A stretch of 8,778 nt of DNA from Erysipelotrichaceae bacterium (GTDB lineage Bacteria > Bacillota_I > Bacilli_A > Erysipelotrichales > Erysipelotrichaceae), in NCBI GenBank assembly GCA_030533035.1, contig JAUNJW010000076.1:1-8778 (forward strand), given 5' to 3'. The position numbers and the translations under genes were made by a program. The notes beneath the pieces are model-generated. The model searched no databases. It worked only from the letters and a program-made list of their open reading frames with translations, and was not told where the DNA came from. Below are positions 5,958 through 8,778 of the stretch, piece after piece (within the stretch, counting starts at the first letter, position 1; the number at the start of each line of letters is the position of its first letter).

Positions 5958-6002
5958 AGATTTTTAAGTGACAGCTGAATTCATACCCGAACATCATGGA
6001 TA

Positions 6003-6011
6003 TGCTATAAT
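6003..6011 (+). promoter_or_regulatory. Consensus extended -10 promoter of yybS-gdpP
   Basis: TGCTATAAT is a perfect extended -10 element, 50 nt before the yybS ATG. The -35 position (ATACCC, 17-nt spacer) is poor. It is divergent from the azlCD promoter in the same 142-nt intergenic region. Confidence 0.7.
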
Positions 6012-6017
6012 CAACAC

Positions 6018-6047
6018 ATGCCCGCGGCATCCTTTTTGTCATGCGGG
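6018..6047 (+). other. Two mutually exclusive hairpins in the yybS leader
   Basis: Hairpin A pairs ATGCC (6018-6022) with GGCAT (6026-6030) and is followed by CCTTTTTG. Hairpin B pairs CCCGC (6021-6025) with GCGGG (6043-6047), and would hide the only purine-rich ribosome-site-like sequence before yybS. They share bases, so only one can form at a time. Stems are short (5 bp) and the regulatory meaning is speculative. Confidence 0.3.
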
Positions 6048-6061
6048 ATTGAGTCTTGAAT

Positions 6062-7012
6062 ATGAATCAGAACATAAGAAAAATCACAGACGGCGCGATG
6101 ATGATCGCCATTGTCGGGGCGGTGCTGCTGATCGACAGACAGCTGGCCGGTTCCATTTCCTCAATGGCGCTTTTCCTCTTCCCGCTGCCGATGGTGTTTT
6201 ATTCCGCCAGATACGGGCTGCGCAACAGCGGCGTTGTCCTGGCGGCGCTGCTGACACTGTGCTTCATACTGGGAACGCCCCAGAGCATGTTCTTTGTCGG
6301 CTGCGAAAGCGTGATCGGAACTATATACGGGGCTGGCGTCCATAACAAAACGGAAAGCCGGCGGATCCTGCTGAGGACGCTGATCATGGGCGGTCTGGTG
6401 GAATTGCTGGCGATGGTAGTCTTCGCTTCCTTCTTCGGCTATGACATCACGGCGGAAATCGGCGAGTATGCCAATATCCTCTCAACGATCACAGCTGATA
6501 CAGGGGCGGCGCTGCCGGCGTCGTTCATGAGTGAGAATTCACTGCGGACACTGTTTGTCCTGTCGGCGATCCTGACCGGCGTGCTGGAAGGGCTGATCAC
6601 CCACCTGATGTCCCGGCTGATGCTGAAGAGGCTGCGCTTTACGCTGCCGCCTTCGACGCCGCTGTATGACTACTATCCGCCGAAATGGAGCGGCTACGCT
6701 GCCCTGGCAATGATGCTTGCCTATTACTACTCGATGGCAAAGCCGTTTGAGTCATCCGCGGTCCAGACTGCCGTCCAGGCAATCGGAACAGCCGGCATGA
6801 TGTATCTTGTCTTCTACGGCTTCGTCGGAATCCTGGTTCTGGCGCCCCGCCTGTGGCCGGGGGCAGCCCGCTGGATTTTCGTGCTGTCCATCCTGCTGTT
6901 CTTCATGTTCTCGCTGGCACTGATTGTGGCCGGCTTCCTGTATATCACCACAGATACACATGAGCGTATCTGCAAAGGAGGTAATTATGCGTCAGAAACT
7001 CGACAGAACTAA
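6062..7012 (+). CDS. yybS: YybS family membrane protein (DUF2232)
   Basis: This protein of about 316 residues consists mostly of hydrophobic helices (roughly eight), with a basic interior loop (NKTESRRILLR, near 97-107) and a Pro/Tyr-rich segment (PSTPLYDYYPPKW) before the last three or four helices. Identification rests on membrane topology together with its place directly before gdpP, the yybS-yybT(gdpP)-rplI-dnaC order of Bacillus and relatives. Biochemical function is unknown. DUF2232 proteins have been compared with ECF-transporter substrate-binding components, which I cannot test here. The start is ambiguous: an ATG at 6062 or a TTG at 6056, the latter 7 nt after GCGGGA. The last residues (KGGNY...) are encoded by the gdpP ribosome site, and the gene overlaps gdpP by 26 nt, so the two proteins are likely made together. 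Confidence 0.85.
   Translation: MNQNIRKITDGAMMIAIVGAVLLIDRQLAGSISSMALFLFPLPMVFYSARYGLRNSGVVLAALLTLCFILGTPQSMFFVGCESVIGTIYGAGVHNKTESRRILLRTLIMGGLVELLAMVVFASFFGYDITAEIGEYANILSTITADTGAALPASFMSENSLRTLFVLSAILTGVLEGLITHLMSRLMLKRLRFTLPPSTPLYDYYPPKWSGYAALAMMLAYYYSMAKPFESSAVQTAVQAIGTAGMMYLVFYGFVGILVLAPRLWPGAARWIFVLSILLFFMFSLALIVAGFLYITTDTHERICKGGNYASETRQN
6974..6981 (+). promoter_or_regulatory. Strong ribosome binding site of gdpP inside yybS
   Basis: AAAGGAGG lies 5 nt before the ATG at 6987 and is the best ribosome site in the window. It fixes the gdpP start and means that yybS translation passes over it. Confidence 0.9.
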
Positions 7013-8778
7013 GCGACTGCTGCTGATCCTGGTTCTGGTCCAGGCTGCTGTTCTGGCCTTCTTCTGGTTTGTACTGAAAAAAAACGTGCTCAGCGCATGC
7101 GTCATACTGGTGCTTGAGATCGCTGCCTTTATCCTGCTGATTGACCGCTTTGAAAGCGCGGCTGAAGAACAGTCCAGCGGCGTCAGGCAGATGCTCGGCT
7201 CCACCGCCCGCCAGGCATACCTGAGCGGCGGCATCGGCATGATCATCTATGACGACGACTATGTCATCACCTGGATGAGCGAACTGTTCGCCACCAGGGG
7301 CATTGACAGGGTCGGCCATAAGCTTCTGACATGGATTCCGGAAGCGGATGACCTGATCGCCGGCCGGGCCGACATTTCGACTGTCCGCCTGGATGACCAT
7401 ATCTATGAAATCCGCCGTTCGGAGGATTCCCAGATCATTTTCTTCCGGGATATCACCGAAGTGAGCACATACCGCGAAAAATACAATGACGAGCATATCG
7501 TCCTCGGTCTGGCCAACTTTGACAACTATGAAGAAAGCGTCCAGTATGCCGATGAAGCGGATACCTCCGCCATCACCACCGCGGTCAGGACGCCGCTTGT
7601 GGAATACTGCAATTCCTACGGCGTTCTTGCCAAGCGTCTCAACAACGCCAACAAGTATCTTCTGATCCTGGATGAGAAGACCTTCGCCCAGCTGGCGGCG
7701 GATCATTTCTCGATTCTGACCAGAATCCGCAAGGCGGCCCAGAAGATGGACGTCTCGATCACTCTTTCCCTGGCGTTTGCCAGAGGAACCAGCGACCTGC
7801 ATGAACTTGACGAGATGGTATCGACACTGATGGATCTTGCCCAGACAAGAGGCGGCGACCAGGTGGCTGTCCAGAAGGCAGGCGAAGAGGTCAAGTATTT
7901 CGGCGGCTCTTCCGAGGCGACCGAAAAGAGAAGCAGGGTCAGGGTCAGGGTTATGTCCCACGCCCTGCGCGACCTGATCCAGCAGTCGTCCAATGTCATT
8001 ATCTGCGGCCACAAGACAGCTGATTTTGACTGCATCGGCTCGGCGATCTGCCTTTCCAGAATCTGCACATCCCTGCATAAGCAGGCATGCATTATTGCCC
8101 GCACCGGCGGCCTGGAGGAAAAGCTTGAAGGGGCGATGAGGGCAAATGAGGAAATCCTGAAGAAGGAAGTGAACTTTGTCACCGAAGGCGAAGCGCTCAA
8201 CCAGCTCAAGGAGAATACCCTTGTCATCATGACCGACCACCATAACATCCGCCAGTCCAACGGCGCCAAGGTGCTCGAGCAGGCAAAGAAGGTTGTGGTC
8301 ATTGATCATCACAGAAGATCCACAGATATGGGCGTCAAGCCTGTACTGATCTACATTGAGGCCGGCGCCTCAAGCACCTGCGAGCTTCTGACTGAGATGA
8401 TCCCGTATATTTCACAGAGAATGGACTTCTCTGACGTTGACGCCACATTCATGCTGGCAGGCATGATCATCGACACCCAGAAGTGGCGTGTCAGAACCGG
8501 TTCAAGAACTTACGACGCGGCTTCCGTGCTGAGAAAGTACGGCGCCGATCCGCAGGTTGCCTATGACTGGCTGAGGGATACATTTGACGAATTCACCCTC
8601 AAGTCGATGGCGATGGCGGCTGCCCAGCGCTTTGACCACGGCGTTGTCATTGCCCCGATCAAGGACAGGAACATTACCCGCTCGCTGATGAGCCAGGTGG
8701 CCGACAGCCTGATGGGCATCCAGGGCGTCCAGGCGACCTTTGTCATCGCCCTCAGCGGCAGCGATACCTGCGTCAGCG
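6987..8778 (+). CDS. gdpP: Cyclic-di-AMP phosphodiesterase GdpP (YybT), 3' partial
   Basis: The frame is open from 6987 to the window edge (597 codons), close to the family's roughly 650-660 residues, so only the C-terminal end is missing. Domains in order: two membrane helices (about 10-30 and 35-53); a PAS-like domain (about 80-155) that in relatives binds heme; a degenerate GGDEF domain (about 168-300, with RGGDQVAV at 288-295 in place of GGDEF); and DHH plus the start of DHHA1. Metal-site residues are kept: GHKTADFDCIG (341-351), TDHHN (416-420), VIDHHRR (438-444) and GMIIDTQKWRVRTGSRTYDA (492-511). GdpP hydrolyses c-di-AMP to pApA and so affects potassium balance, cell-wall stress and beta-lactam tolerance. 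Small departures: Ala for Pro in the first DHH motif and a second DHH triplet where relatives often have DTH. It overlaps yybS; rplI and the replicative helicase gene are expected beyond the edge. Confidence 0.95.
   Translation, partial: MRQKLDRTKRLLLILVLVQAAVLAFFWFVLKKNVLSACVILVLEIAAFILLIDRFESAAEEQSSGVRQMLGSTARQAYLSGGIGMIIYDDDYVITWMSELFATRGIDRVGHKLLTWIPEADDLIAGRADISTVRLDDHIYEIRRSEDSQIIFFRDITEVSTYREKYNDEHIVLGLANFDNYEESVQYADEADTSAITTAVRTPLVEYCNSYGVLAKRLNNANKYLLILDEKTFAQLAADHFSILTRIRKAAQKMDVSITLSLAFARGTSDLHELDEMVSTLMDLAQTRGGDQVAVQKAGEEVKYFGGSSEATEKRSRVRVRVMSHALRDLIQQSSNVIICGHKTADFDCIGSAICLSRICTSLHKQACIIARTGGLEEKLEGAMRANEEILKKEVNFVTEGEALNQLKENTLVIMTDHHNIRQSNGAKVLEQAKKVVVIDHHRRSTDMGVKPVLIYIEAGASSTCELLTEMIPYISQRMDFSDVDATFMLAGMIIDTQKWRVRTGSRTYDAASVLRKYGADPQVAYDWLRDTFDEFTLKSMAMAAAQRFDHGVVIAPIKDRNITRSLMSQVADSLMGIQGVQATFVIALSGSDTCVS

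Noticed and set aside
5941..6000. Small palindromes (TGTACA, CAGCTG, TGAATTCA) between the divergent azlC and yybS promoters
   Set aside because: They could be operator halves, but each is only 6-8 bp, different from the others, and expected by chance at this length.
5920..6042. A 41-residue N-terminal extension of AzlC
   Set aside because: It spans both divergent promoters and precedes the family's first conserved block by too far. No ribosome site supports any upstream start.
7935..7951. Tandem hexamer repeat (AGGGTC two full copies plus AGGGTT) in gdpP
   Set aside because: It encodes Arg-Val repeats in the basic linker before the DHH domain, where related proteins also have alternating Arg/Val. 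It is too short to be more than codon repetition.
6945..8312. A 455-codon open frame on the minus strand across gdpP
   Set aside because: It is antisense to gdpP, whose plus-strand translation shows every expected domain motif. The minus translation has no recognisable domain and reflects GC-rich codon bias that removes stop codons from the complementary frame.

Overview
This is a chromosomal housekeeping stretch of a low-to-mid-GC Bacillota-type bacterium (GC estimated by eye near 53-55%). The yybS-gdpP pair at the right end normally sits just upstream of rplI and dnaC/dnaB in Firmicutes. Consensus AGGAGG-type ribosome sites and T-rich intrinsic terminators agree with this. The Erysipelotrichia are one plausible home, but that placement is a guess. 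I see no mobile element, CRISPR array, phage gene, rRNA or toxin/antitoxin module.

Layout. (a) 1-1139 (+): the 3' part of an exporter-type ABC half-transporter (membrane domain plus ATPase), ending at a strong bidirectional terminator. (b) 1202-2611 (-): a two-gene operon, ppk2 (polyphosphate:nucleotide phosphotransferase, class III type) followed 6 nt later by a zinc-ribbon Nudix hydrolase of the NADH-pyrophosphatase type. (c) 2715-2791 (-): tRNA-Pro(CGG) with encoded CCA, its own terminator and an extended -10 promoter. (d) 2930-4860 (+): a membrane-anchored CapA-family protein and trmD, separated by 2 nt. (e) 4869-5919 (-): azlC-azlD, a two-component branched-chain amino acid exporter with overlapping genes, convergent with trmD. 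The two stop codons share one terminator hairpin. (f) 6062-8778 (+): yybS (DUF2232 membrane protein) overlapping by 26 nt with gdpP (c-di-AMP phosphodiesterase), which runs off the right edge.

How the genes may work together. The Nudix enzyme releases AMP or another NMP from a dinucleotide, and PPK2 can rephosphorylate nucleotides with polyphosphate, so the operon reads as a nucleotide/energy salvage pair. The tRNA-Pro(CGG) has G36-G37, the signature of a TrmD substrate, and lies two genes from trmD. GdpP lowers c-di-AMP, and YybS is its usual uncharacterised partner.

Most of the window is ordinary. The points most worth a second look are: a TrmD with a shortened catalytic loop and Glu in place of the catalytic Asp, outside its usual ribosomal-protein operon; a Nudix protein that keeps the NudC zinc ribbon but has lost the NADH-specificity motif; an apparently leaderless azlC; and extended -10 promoters at every start site I could recognise.
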